Part shown: in pieces, positions 54,047-63,900 of the stretch
How the letters are laid out: each line of letters starts with the position of its first letter
Numbering within the stretch: position 1 is the stretch's first letter
NCBI GenBank assembly: GCA_964371655.1
Contig: CAYJOD010000001.1
Span: 124,001-188,000, forward strand
DNA: 64,000 nucleotides
Source: CAZGSN01 sp964371655
GTDB lineage: Bacteria; Desulfobacterota; Binatia; HRBIN30
Direction of reading: 5' to 3'
Position numbers and translations under genes: made by a program
Notes under the pieces: generated by a model
What the model saw: only the letters and a program-made list of their open reading frames with translations
The model's database searches: none
What the model was told of the DNA's origin: nothing

Positions 54047-55435
54047 ATGGCCAACTACCTCACGGACGTTCAGCAGCTCAAGCCCGGTCTCATTATCTTC
54101 CGCAGGGGCGATGTCCAGCACAGGAACTGGCACTGCCGCGTCAAGGTGCCGAGCGCTAACCGCTATAAGACCATTTCCCTAAAGACATCTGACATCAACG
54201 AAGCCAAAGACAAGGCCTTCGACCATGACGCCGACATCCGGTTCCGGGTACGGCATCAGGTGCCCGTCTTCGACAAGTCGTTTGCGGAGGTTGCGAAGGA
54301 ATATTCAGATTTCCAGAAACGGGTCGCAGATATCGGCCAGATCACCATAAAACGCTGGCAGACCGTAGAGCAGCATATACGCCTGCATCTTATCCCGTAC
54401 ATGGGCAATATCCAGATCACTTCTGTTGCCCAGGACAAATGGACAGAATACCCGTTCTGGCGCAAGCAGAACAACGCACCGAAGGCGCCGAAGAAAGCCC
54501 ATCCGCTTCACAAGAGGCCAAAGGCCGGGGCCACCCCTCAAATTCAGGACAAGGAAGCTGAAGCAAATGAGAAGAAGCCGGAACCCGCAAAGAACGGCAC
54601 GATCCGTCAGGAAATGACGACGTTCCGATCTGTTATGAAATACGCTGCAGACAAACACTACATCAGGGAGCAGCAGGTTCCCAAGGGAGACCTGCCCGAG
54701 GACAAGAACAGACGCGAAGAATTCACGCTCCAGGAATACCGCCATCTTCATACCTTCGCTCGTACCTGGATTAAGAACGCAAAAACTAAATCTGCCACCT
54801 GGTCCAGAACCATGGCCTATAATTTCATGCTGATCATGACGAATACCGGAATGAGGACGATGGAAGCGAGGAACCTCAGATGGAGAGATATCGACGTAAG
54901 AAGCGACAAATTAGGGCGAACTTTTGCCGCGCTGAACGTCAGGGGCAAAGGGAAGTTCAGGGAGCTTGTCGCCGCCCACAACGTCGTAGAATACCTTGAG
55001 CGCATCAGGGAGATCAGCAAAGCCAAGAAACCAGATGATTTCGTATTCTCGACAGCCCAAGGCAAGAAACCAATAGATCTCTATGAGCACCTCATCGGCG
55101 ATCTGCTGGAAAAATCCCAACTGCTCTTCAGTTCCTCAGGCAGTCGTCGCAGCACGTATTGTTTCCGTCACACCTACGCCACTTTCCGCCTCATGGAAGG
55201 CGTCGACGTCTATTTCTTAGCGAAGCAAATGGGGACGTCCGTCAAAATGATCGAGGATTACTATGGCCACATCACGCCTGCCAAAAATGCCGAGCGCATT
55301 CTGCAGGGAGTTCCGGGATGGGAGCCGATCGCGGAGCCTTCCGGCGATAAATCCGGCAGCGTGAACGCTGACGGAGCCGCAAAAGGAGCACCGCGCGATC
55401 CCCCGACGGATAATCGCCCACCCCCAAGCAAGTGA
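54047..55435 (+). CDS. Tyrosine recombinase/integrase 2
   Basis: 462 aa. N-terminal binding region, a Lys/Pro/Ala-rich hinge (about 150-190; KAPKKAHPLHKRPKAG), then catalytic domain: first Arg in NTGMRTMEARNLRW, RHTY box YCFRHTYATFRLMEG, nucleophile Tyr in MIEDYYGHI. The ATG at 54047 is preferred over the upstream TTG 54002. Base composition is visibly lower in GC than its neighbours, suggesting recent arrival. It lies next to the second partial tRNA-Leu, mirroring the integrase 1 / tRNA-Leu pairing. Confidence 0.9.
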   Translation: MANYLTDVQQLKPGLIIFRRGDVQHRNWHCRVKVPSANRYKTISLKTSDINEAKDKAFDHDADIRFRVRHQVPVFDKSFAEVAKEYSDFQKRVADIGQITIKRWQTVEQHIRLHLIPYMGNIQITSVAQDKWTEYPFWRKQNNAPKAPKKAHPLHKRPKAGATPQIQDKEAEANEKKPEPAKNGTIRQEMTTFRSVMKYAADKHYIREQQVPKGDLPEDKNRREEFTLQEYRHLHTFARTWIKNAKTKSATWSRTMAYNFMLIMTNTGMRTMEARNLRWRDIDVRSDKLGRTFAALNVRGKGKFRELVAAHNVVEYLERIREISKAKKPDDFVFSTAQGKKPIDLYEHLIGDLLEKSQLLFSSSGSRRSTYCFRHTYATFRLMEGVDVYFLAKQMGTSVKMIEDYYGHITPAKNAERILQGVPGWEPIAEPSGDKSGSVNADGAAKGAPRDPPTDNRPPPSK

Positions 55436-55709
55436 AGCAGGATTGCCGGACTGCCGCGTGAGCGCAGAGACTCGGTGCTGCAGCACTGAGGTCCAAGCAA
55501 TCCGTGAGCGCCCCGCTGAAGCGGAACACGGGCGCGAGCCTTTGGTGCTTGCTCCGAAAGCTTCGCAGGTCCCACCTCAATTTCCCTAGAGCCTTTCAGC
55601 ATATTCGTGGAATTTTGCTATAAGCCGCGAGCATGCAGAACGTGGCTTCACTGACCCATCCGGGCATTCACTCCAACAGCGCTTCCGCGTCGCTCATCAC
55701 ACGATCGAC
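55436..55709. other. Intergenic stretch before helicase remnant
   Basis: No gene is seen. TTTTGCTATAAGC at about 55613 could supply a -10 element for the defence operon. Confidence 0.35.
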
Positions 55710-56026
55710 ATGACCCATCTCGAAGACCTCCAGCCCAACGCCGCCGTGCGCGGCATCCTCCCAGATGCCATGGTGGTCACCGTTGTCAGCGTGCAGTGGC
55801 TCGGCTCGGAGGCGCTTGAGCTGACGTACAAGCCGCCCACTGGGAAGGTCGCCAACGAGCTGGTTTACCGCCACGACGAACCACGGCTCGACGTCGTTGG
55901 GCAGGGCCGACCGTGGAGCTTCGACGGCGCCAGGACCCGCTGCCGCACCAGATTACCGTCTACGACGCCATGTTGCCCCGCCAGCCGTTGCGGTTTCTTC
56001 TGGCCGACAACCCGCCCGTAGGCAAG
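55710..56026 (+). pseudogene. Remnant of SNF2-type defence helicase (BrxHII/DrmD-like)
   Basis: The N-terminus MTHLEDLQPNAAVRGILPDA...VQWLGSEALELTYK...ELVYRHDEPRL matches the start of SNF2-family helicases found in BREX and DISARM loci. At WSFDG the sequence jumps, out of frame (second frame from 55934), to DPLPHQITVYDAMLPRQPLRF and LLADNPPVGK, the segment leading into Walker A, then ends. An internal deletion plus loss of about 90 percent of the gene is inferred from the usual 900-plus-residue length. Non-functional. Confidence 0.75.
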
Positions 56027-56033
56027 CTTCCAA

Positions 56034-56059
56034 TCTCGCCGGCAAACTGGCCGGCGAGA
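56034..56059. promoter_or_regulatory. 9-bp perfect hairpin upstream of brxA
   Basis: TCTCGCCGG, 8-nt loop, CCGGCGAGA, followed by ATTGCACCTGTTATTTATTG. It could stop read-through from the remnant or bind a regulator of the operon. Confidence 0.45.
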
Positions 56060-56098
56060 ATTGCACCTGTTATTTATTGATGGTAAACGCTTTCTCTC

Positions 56099-56908
56099 AT
56101 GGAAGCGATACCGCTGACCAACGAGCTACGACCGAGCAATAGGTCAGACGAACTGCGGTTGCAGAGCGTCGGTTTCCGGTGGGGCGGCAAGGGTACGCAC
56201 TCTAGCCGTACGATCATGCTGGAGGAGCTGCGAGCCGTGCTGGCCAGCTGCCCGCCGGACGCCACCCGCGACGATTACCTCGCAGCGATCAACGACGACA
56301 ACTGCCTCGCGAAACGGACTGCGGTGACGCGGAAGCTTTCCAGCCAGCGGCTCTCGGAGTTGTACGCGCTCGACCAAGAGGTGCTTCTCTTCCGAGTCCT
56401 GCGGCGCTGCTGGTATGCCGACCACCATGGGCACGCCCTGCTCGCGCTGCTGATGGCACTCGCACGCGATCCGCTCCTGCGTGCCAGTGCACCCCCCATC
56501 ATGCGGATGCGACCAGGCGAGGAACTGGCGCGGCAGCAGATGACCGATGCCCTCAACCGGGTGGTGGGGAGCCGGCTGAACGAAGCCACGCTCGACAAAG
56601 TCGTGCGGAACACGGCGTCATCCTGGACGCAGTCGGGCCACCTCAGCGGGCGCGGACGCAAGGTTCGGCAGAGAGTCACGCCTACGGCGGTGACGACCGC
56701 GTTCGCCCTGCTGCTCGGTCACCTCGCCGGGAAGCGGGGAACGGCGCTGTTCGATTCGCTGTGGGCGCAGGCGCTCGATGCGTCGCCCGGCGAGCTGATG
56801 CACCTGGCTGCGGATGCCAGACGCCTCGGTTTTCTGGATATGACCCAATCGGGCGGCGTGACCGACGTAGCTTTCTCGCGGTTACTGAGCGCGGACGAAA
56901 GGCGGTGA
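56099..56908 (+). CDS. brxA: BREX protein BrxA (DUF1819)
   Basis: 269 aa, slightly longer than typical BrxA (about 200). Family-like features are the helical body and the C-terminal run SGHLSGRGRKVRQR followed by ALLLGHLAGKRGTALFDSLW and the ending ARRLGFLDMTQSGG. BrxA is a small DNA-binding helical protein needed in several BREX types. Position confirms it: 4 bp before brxB and upstream of brxC. No strong Shine-Dalgarno is evident. Confidence 0.8.
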   Translation: MEAIPLTNELRPSNRSDELRLQSVGFRWGGKGTHSSRTIMLEELRAVLASCPPDATRDDYLAAINDDNCLAKRTAVTRKLSSQRLSELYALDQEVLLFRVLRRCWYADHHGHALLALLMALARDPLLRASAPPIMRMRPGEELARQQMTDALNRVVGSRLNEATLDKVVRNTASSWTQSGHLSGRGRKVRQRVTPTAVTTAFALLLGHLAGKRGTALFDSLWAQALDASPGELMHLAADARRLGFLDMTQSGGVTDVAFSRLLSADERR

Positions 56909-56912
56909 GCGC

Positions 56913-57476
56913 ATGGGAAGGATCGAGGAACTGGCGGCCCGCTACCGTGGACACATCAGCGCGCCGTGGCAGCGCAACCTTGCGGGCGACCAGAAGGCGA
57001 TCTTCGTCGTCTACCCGAAGACCGACGAGCGCAGGCTCCGTGCGAGACTCGAACTCTTCGAGATGGCCACGACATCGACCGGCCACCGCTGGTGCCCACT
57101 GGACCTCACCGACACCTTCGCCCGCTGGATGGCGAATACGGACTATCGGGACGTCTACTTCGAGGAACCGGACACGTTGACGATGAAGCTGCGCAGCGAC
57201 TTTGTCCGGTACACGGTCGGCCGGGTGCACGACGCCTTAGCGGCTGAGGGCGCCGACGAGGACGCAGTCGTTGCCGTCCAGGGCGTCGCCTGCCTGTTCG
57301 GCTTCACCCACGTCTCGCTGGTGCTCAAAGAAGTGGTCAAGGACATCCGCGGCCGGCTCGTTGTCTTCTTCCCCGGCGAATTCGAGGACAACAACTACCG
57401 ACTGCTCGACGCACGGGATGGCTGGAACTACCTGGCAGTGCCGATCACGCTCCACAACGGGGTGCACGACGAATGA
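56913..57476 (+). CDS. brxB: BREX protein BrxB (DUF1788)
   Basis: 187 aa, normal length. The C-terminal half carries the DUF1788 signature: VACLFGFTHVSLVLKEVV, IRGRLVVFFPGEFEDNN and YRLLDARDGWNYLAVPI. Its molecular role is not settled; it is a standard member of type 1, 5 and 6 BREX operons. The stop overlaps the brxC start (ATGA, 57473-57476). Confidence 0.92.
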   Translation: MGRIEELAARYRGHISAPWQRNLAGDQKAIFVVYPKTDERRLRARLELFEMATTSTGHRWCPLDLTDTFARWMANTDYRDVYFEEPDTLTMKLRSDFVRYTVGRVHDALAAEGADEDAVVAVQGVACLFGFTHVSLVLKEVVKDIRGRLVVFFPGEFEDNNYRLLDARDGWNYLAVPITLHNGVHDE

Positions 57477-60400
57477 AGAACCGCGAACTCTTCCAACGCG
57501 ATCCCTCCGTAGCGAAGCTGCTTAACGACGGCGTGGCCGCCGTACGCGAAGCCGCGAGCGACAAAGAACTCGAAACGCTCCGCTACGAGCTTGAGCACTT
57601 CGTCTGCGAGGGCCAGTACGAAGACGGTCTGGTCCGCATCCTGGAGTCGTACCTCGGCAACGTCAGCTCGACGACGCAGCCCGCGGCCTGGGTGAGCGGC
57701 TTCTATGGCAGTGGCAAATCGCACCTGCTGAAGATGTTTCGCCACCTCTGGGTCGACACCCGCTTCGCCGATGGCGCGACTGCCCGCGGTTTGGCGCGGC
57801 TGCCCGAGGACGTACAAGACTTCCTGCGCGAACTCGATACGCTGGGCCGGCGCAGCGGCGGCCTCCATGCAGCGGCTGGAACGCTCCCGTCGGGCGGCGG
57901 GGAGAGCGTGCGCTTGGCTGTGCTGAGCACCATTCTCGCATCCAAGGGCCTTCCCGAAGCCCTGCCGCAAGCACAGTTCTGTATGTGGCTCAGCAGGAAC
58001 GGTATCTTCGACAAGGTTAAAGCTGCGGTCGAAGCTGCCGGCAAGGATTTCTACGGCGAGCTGCACGACCTCTATGTGAGTCCTGTCCTCGCCAAGGCGG
58101 TCCTCGACGCCGACGCGGACTTCGCCGCCGACCTCAAGCAGGCTCGGGCGACACTGCGGACGCAGTTTCCAGTGGTCGACGACATCTCGTCCACCGACTT
58201 CATCCGCCTGGTTCGCGAGGTGCTCTCGGCAAACGGGCAATTGCCCTGCACAGTGATCGTGCTTGACGAGATCCAGCTCTTCATCGGCAACGATGCGGCC
58301 CGCTCGACCGACGTACAGGATGTCGCCGAAGCACTGTGCAAGCAGCTCGATAGCCGCGTGATGGTGATCGGCGCCGGCCAGACGGCCCTGGCCGGCAACG
58401 TCCCGCTGCTCCAGCGCCTCAACGGCCGATTTACCATTCCGGTGGAACTCTCGGACTCCGACGTGGAGACGGTCACGCGCCGCGTCGTCCTGGCGAAGAA
58501 GGCCGACAAGCGGAAGAACATCGAGGACGCGCTCGCCGCCCACGCTGGCGAGGTCGACCGCCAGCTAGCCGGGACGCGAATCGCGGCCTGCGCCGAGGAT
58601 CGCGACATCATCGTCGACGACTATCCTCTCCTGCCCGTGCGCCGCCGGTTCTGGGAGCACGTGCTGCGTGCGGTGGACGTGCCCGGCACTGCGAGCCAGT
58701 TGCGTACGCAGCTCAAGATCGTCCATGAGGCGGTTCGCCAGACGGCCGATGGTTCGCTCGGCACCGTCGTGCCCGCAGATTTCATCTTCGAGCAACTCCA
58801 CCCGGATCTACTGCGTACCGGCATCCTGCTTCGTGAGATCGACGAGACGATCCGCAGCCTCGACGACGCGACTGCCGACGGCCGGCTCGCCAAGCGGCTA
58901 TGCGGTCTGATCTTCCTCGTCCGCAAGCTGTCGCGTGAAGCCGTCGCAGACATCGGCGTACGTGCCACACCAGAGATGCTTGCCGACCTGCTCGTATCCG
59001 ACTTGTCGAGTGACGGCACGCAACTTCGCAAGGACATCCCACGCACCCTCGATAAGCTCGTGGAGGCCGGCACGCTCATCAAGGTCGATGACGAGTACAG
59101 CCTTCAGACTCGCGAGAGCAGCGAATGGGACCGCGAGTTCCGCAACCGCCACACCCGCCTGAACAGCGACCTCACCTCCATTGCCAGCAAGCGCGGGTCC
59201 CTGATCAGCGCCGCGTGCGGCGACGCCCTCAAAAGCATCAAGCTCACCCAAGGCAAGTGCAAGGAGCCGAGGAAGCTGGTGGTTCATTTCGGCACGGAGG
59301 CCCCGCCAGCAGGCGGCAGCGACATCCCCGTCTGGGTCCGTGACGGGTGGGGCGAAAAGGACGGCACTGTCGTCAACGACGCGCGGGCGGCAGGCAGTGC
59401 CAGTGCCATCATTTACGTCTTTGTTCCGAAGGCGAGCGCCGACGACCTGCAGAAGGCCATCGTCGACTACGAAGCCGCCAAGGCCACGCTCGACTTCAAG
59501 GGTACGCCCACCACGCCGGAGGGACGCGAGGCCCGCGATGCGATGGCTACGCGCATGGCCACTGCGGAGGCCACGCGCAACCAGATCGTCAACGACGTCA
59601 TCGACCGAGCCAAAGTGTTCCAGGGCGGTGGCGGCGAGCGCTACGAGCTGAGCCTGGTGGCCAAGATCCAGGCTGCTGCGCAGGCGTCGCTCGACCGGTT
59701 GTTTCCCAGCTTCAAGGACGCGGACGACAGCCGCTGGTCCAGCGTCATCAATCGCGCCAAGAACGGCGACGAAGGTGCACTGTCTGCGGTGGACTGGACC
59801 GGTGCGCCCGAGAAGCACCCTGTCTGTTCCGCGGTGCTCTCGGAGGTCGGCTCGGGCAAGCGCGGCAAGGACGTGCGCGACACGTTTGAGAACAGCCCGT
59901 ATGGCTGGTCCCGTGATGCCGTCGACGCAGCACTCATCACACTCCACACAACGAGTCACCTGCGCGCCACGCACAAGGGGATGACGCTGTCACAGGGACA
60001 GCTCGATCAGGCGAAAATCTCCACAACCGATTTTCGCACCGAGACGGCCACCCTCAACGCCCGCGAGAAGATCAAGCTGCGCAAGCTCTTCACCGATACT
60101 GGCGTGGACTGCAAGCCGAACGAGGAAACCGCCAAGGCCCCCGTGTACTTAGCCCGGTTGGCGGACCTCGCCGATCGGGCCGGCGGCGACCCGCCCCTGC
60201 CGCCTCGGCCTGCGACGGCGCATCTCGACACACTGCGCGGCTTCGGCGGAACCGAGCAGCTTGTCGAGATCCTCAAGCAGCACGATACACTCGCTCAACA
60301 AGTCGTGGACTGGGGCAAGCTCGCAGAGCTGGCCGCCAAGCGCAGACCGGCCTGGGAGACGCTTTCCACGTTGCTCCGGCACGTCGACGCGATGCCCGGC

Positions 60401-60916
60401 GCCGATGCCCTAAGAAAACAAGCGGACGCGGTGAAGTCGGAGCGCCGCCTCCTTGACGCCAGCGACCCGGTGCCAGACATCCGCAAGGCTGCCGTCGACC
60501 AGCTGCGCGCCGCGGCAACTGCGGCCTTCGCGGAGTACAAATCCACCTACAAGGACGGGATGGCAGCGCTGACCGCCAGCGACGACTGGAGGAAGGTCAA
60601 CGCGGAGCAGCGAGAACGCATACTCGCCGACGAGGGCATCGACGCCCTGCCGGCCATGGCCGTTGGAACCGAAGCCGACCTGATCCGAACGCTGGAGCAG
60701 GGCTCGCTGCCAGCGTGGAAGACGAAAATCGATGCGCTCCCGCAGCAGTTCACGCGCGCCGCCATGGCCGCGGCGAAGTTGCTGGAACCCACAACACAGC
60801 GCGTCCACCTGTCGAGCGGAACGCTCAAGACCGAGCAAGACGTAAAAGCTTGGATCGACGCCACCGAGAAGGATCTGCTGGCGAAGCTCAAAGACGGTCC
60901 GGTTGTGATTTCTTGA
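57473..60916 (+). CDS. brxC: BREX ATPase BrxC
   Basis: 1147-aa P-loop protein. Walker A GFYGSGKSHLLKM (about 83-95), Walker B TVIVLDEIQLF (about 260-270), and the family start NRELFQRDPSVAKLLNDGVA. The long C-terminal region is helical. BrxC is the large ATPase required for BREX phage exclusion and self-methylation, and is thought to act with PglX and PglZ on DNA. Full length and undamaged. Its stop overlaps a possible TTG start of pglX. Confidence 0.93.
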   Translation: MKNRELFQRDPSVAKLLNDGVAAVREAASDKELETLRYELEHFVCEGQYEDGLVRILESYLGNVSSTTQPAAWVSGFYGSGKSHLLKMFRHLWVDTRFADGATARGLARLPEDVQDFLRELDTLGRRSGGLHAAAGTLPSGGGESVRLAVLSTILASKGLPEALPQAQFCMWLSRNGIFDKVKAAVEAAGKDFYGELHDLYVSPVLAKAVLDADADFAADLKQARATLRTQFPVVDDISSTDFIRLVREVLSANGQLPCTVIVLDEIQLFIGNDAARSTDVQDVAEALCKQLDSRVMVIGAGQTALAGNVPLLQRLNGRFTIPVELSDSDVETVTRRVVLAKKADKRKNIEDALAAHAGEVDRQLAGTRIAACAEDRDIIVDDYPLLPVRRRFWEHVLRAVDVPGTASQLRTQLKIVHEAVRQTADGSLGTVVPADFIFEQLHPDLLRTGILLREIDETIRSLDDATADGRLAKRLCGLIFLVRKLSREAVADIGVRATPEMLADLLVSDLSSDGTQLRKDIPRTLDKLVEAGTLIKVDDEYSLQTRESSEWDREFRNRHTRLNSDLTSIASKRGSLISAACGDALKSIKLTQGKCKEPRKLVVHFGTEAPPAGGSDIPVWVRDGWGEKDGTVVNDARAAGSASAIIYVFVPKASADDLQKAIVDYEAAKATLDFKGTPTTPEGREARDAMATRMATAEATRNQIVNDVIDRAKVFQGGGGERYELSLVAKIQAAAQASLDRLFPSFKDADDSRWSSVINRAKNGDEGALSAVDWTGAPEKHPVCSAVLSEVGSGKRGKDVRDTFENSPYGWSRDAVDAALITLHTTSHLRATHKGMTLSQGQLDQAKISTTDFRTETATLNAREKIKLRKLFTDTGVDCKPNEETAKAPVYLARLADLADRAGGDPPLPPRPATAHLDTLRGFGGTEQLVEILKQHDTLAQQVVDWGKLAELAAKRRPAWETLSTLLRHVDAMPGADALRKQADAVKSERRLLDASDPVPDIRKAAVDQLRAAATAAFAEYKSTYKDGMAALTASDDWRKVNAEQRERILADEGIDALPAMAVGTEADLIRTLEQGSLPAWKTKIDALPQQFTRAAMAAAKLLEPTTQRVHLSSGTLKTEQDVKAWIDATEKDLLAKLKDGPVVIS

Positions 60917-60927
60917 GACGGACACCT

Positions 60928-63900
60928 GTGGCCACACTCGCGAGCGAACTGCGGAGCAAATTGGAGCGCGTCGTCATCGACGCCCGCGACGCGGCCGAGA
61001 CCGGTGCTCGCGCCGCACTCCAGACCCTCGCCGTCCACGAGCGCGAAGCGTATCCCAACCTCAAGGAGCAGCCGGAGTTACTCCAGTTGCGCAACGCCCT
61101 GCGCGCCCGAGCGCGGCAACTCGGCGACCGGCAAGATTCATCCGGCTGTCTGACCATTGACCACCTTGTCGCCGAATGTGCCTACGAACACTGGCATCGA
61201 ATGCTCTTCGCTCGCTTCCTGGCCGAGAACGGACTGCTGATCGAGCCGCAAGAGAACGTGGCCATCAGCCTGGCCGAAGCCGAGGAACTGGCCAAGGAAG
61301 AAGGTGTTGACGTGTGGGTCTTCGCGTCGCGCTGCGCGCAACAGATGCTGCCGCAGATCTTCCGGCCCGACGATCCGCTGCTTCAGGTCAGGTTCGCTAC
61401 GGAGCACATGCTGGGGCTCGAGAAGCTGCTGGCTTCATTGCCGGATGAAGTCTTCGGCGCTTCCGATGCGCTTGGGTGGGTCTACCAGTTTTGGCAGAGC
61501 AAGAAGAAGGATGAGGTGAACCGCTCCGAAGTCAAAATCGGCGCGGATGAGATCGCGGCGGTGACCCAGCTCTTCACCGAGCCGTACATGGTGGCTTTTC
61601 TGCTGCACAACACACTGGGCGCGTGGTGGGCAGGACGGAAGTTGACCGCGGACGACGCGGAGAGCGCAGAGACTGAAGAAGCGTTGAGAAAGAAGCTGTC
61701 CCTGCCAGGGGTGAGTTGGGAGTACTTGCGCTTCGTCCGCGGCGCGGACGGCAAGGGTGGTCCGTGGCGGCCGGCCGCAGGAACGTTCGACGGCTGGCCG
61801 AAGAGCGCGGCGGAACTGAAGTTGCTCGATCCATGCTGCGGTTCCGGGCACTTCTTAGTTGCAGGCATGCATCACCTCGTGCCGATTCGCATGGCCGAGG
61901 AGGGTCTATCCGCAGCCGCTGCCATCGATGCCGTTCTTCGCGATAATCTGCACGGCTTGGAGATCGACGAGCGGTGCTGCCAGATTGCCGCGTTCGCTCT
62001 CGCGTTTGCCGCGTGGACCTACCCCGGCGCCGGCGGCTACCGGCCGCTGCCGAGGCTGAACATCGCGCACACCGGCATCGCCATTGGCAGCACTCGCGAC
62101 CAGTGGATGCGCATTCTCGAAGACCGCGGCGACCAGGGTCTCCGTTTCTTCTTCGGCGAGCTCTACGACCTCTTCCGCAAAGCGCCTGCCCTCGGCTCGC
62201 TGATCAATCCTCAACGCTTCCTCGGCGGCGGCATGCTCAAGAAGGAAGGGATGGAATCCCTCCTACACCACCTGCAAACGGCCATTGCAGACGATCCCAA
62301 CGCGGGTCCCGAAAAGCACGAGCTGGGCATTGCCGCACAGGGCTTGGCAAGGGCCGCCAACCTGCTGGCGGATCGCTATATGCTCGTCTTCACCAACGTG
62401 CCCTACCTGGGCCGCGGCAAGCAGAACGACATTCTCAAGGAGCACCTGGAGACGCAGTACCCCCTGGGTAAGGCCGATCTCGCCACTGCATTCGTCCTGC
62501 GCTGCCTGGAGTTCTGCGCGAAGGACGGTGCCATCGCGTTGGTCACTCCACAAAATTGGCTCTTCCTTACGACTTACACCAACCTCCGCAAGACACTCCT
62601 GGACCTCCGACAATGGAACCTCGTCGCACGGCTGGGTGCGGGAGCGTTTGAGACCATCGGCGGCCATGTGGTCAACGTCGCATTGCTTGCACTGTCGGCC
62701 ACGACGCCTGGCGATCAGCACGCTATGTCAGGCATAGACGTGTCGGACGCTAAACTGCCTGAGGAGAAGGCGGCATTGCTTCGCGGCGACCAGCCCGCCG
62801 ACATCACAGTCGTTCGTCAGGCTGAACAGCTAAAGAATCCTGATGCCCGGGTCACGACGCGACCGGCGCACGACATGGCTCTGCTCGCGCAGTACGGGGC
62901 AGCATACGTGGGCATCCTCAATGGTGACTCGCCCCGCTTCATTCGTAGCCATTGGGAAATCACGGAATCACCTGACTGGCGCGGGCTGCAGAGCACTGTC
63001 GACAAGACCATCGATTATGGAGGTCGCGAGAGGATCATATATTGGCAGAATGGGGACGGAGACCTAAGGCGACTCGCTCTGGAACTCCAGGAGCGCCTCC
63101 ACGATGCCGATCGTCGTGGCAATCAAGCATGGGGCAAATCTGGGGTAGCGGTCAGTCAGATGGGTAGCCTTGCTGCCACACTTTATTCAGGTGATCTGTT
63201 TGACAGCAACGCTACAGTTGTCGTGCTAAATAATGATTCAAATCTCCCTGCTCTCTGGTCATTTTGCTCGTCACCAAGTTTTGTACAGGAAGTGCGCAGG
63301 ATTGATCAGAAGGTCAATGTAACGAATGCGACGGTTGCAAAGGTCCCATTCGACCTAGGTTACTGGCAGAGGTTGGCGGCAGAGAAGTACCCAAATGGCC
63401 TGCCGGAGCCCGAAAGCGATGACCCGACTCAGTGGCTCTTTCACGGATGGCCGCGAAACTCGACCGCTCCCCTGCACGTCGCGGTCGCCCGCCTCCTGGG
63501 GTATCGTTGGCCGGCAGAACTTGACGATAAGATGCGCCTCAGCACGGCGGCTCGGGCACTGGTCAAGCGATCCGAGGATCTAACAAGACTCGTCGATGCC
63601 GACGGGATCGCGTGTATTCCATCGGTTCGCGGTGAGGAACCCGCGGCCGAGCGGCTGGAGGCGCTGTTGGCTGCGGCAGGCGTCAACGCGGCGAAGGCGC
63701 GCGAACTGGCCGGCGGGACCGACCTCGACGACTGGCTTCGTAACGGCTTCTTTGAGGAACACTGCCGGTTATTCCATGACCGGCCGTTCGTGTGGCACAT
63801 CTGGGATGGCCGCAAGCGCGACGGCTTCCACGCTCTCGTCAATTGTCACAAGCTCTGCGAAGCCAAGGGCAAGGGACGGAAGCTGCTGGAGTCGCTGACC

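Noticed and set aside
57428..59974. Two long antisense frames over brxC
   Set aside because: They are shadows of a clear BrxC protein with intact Walker motifs.
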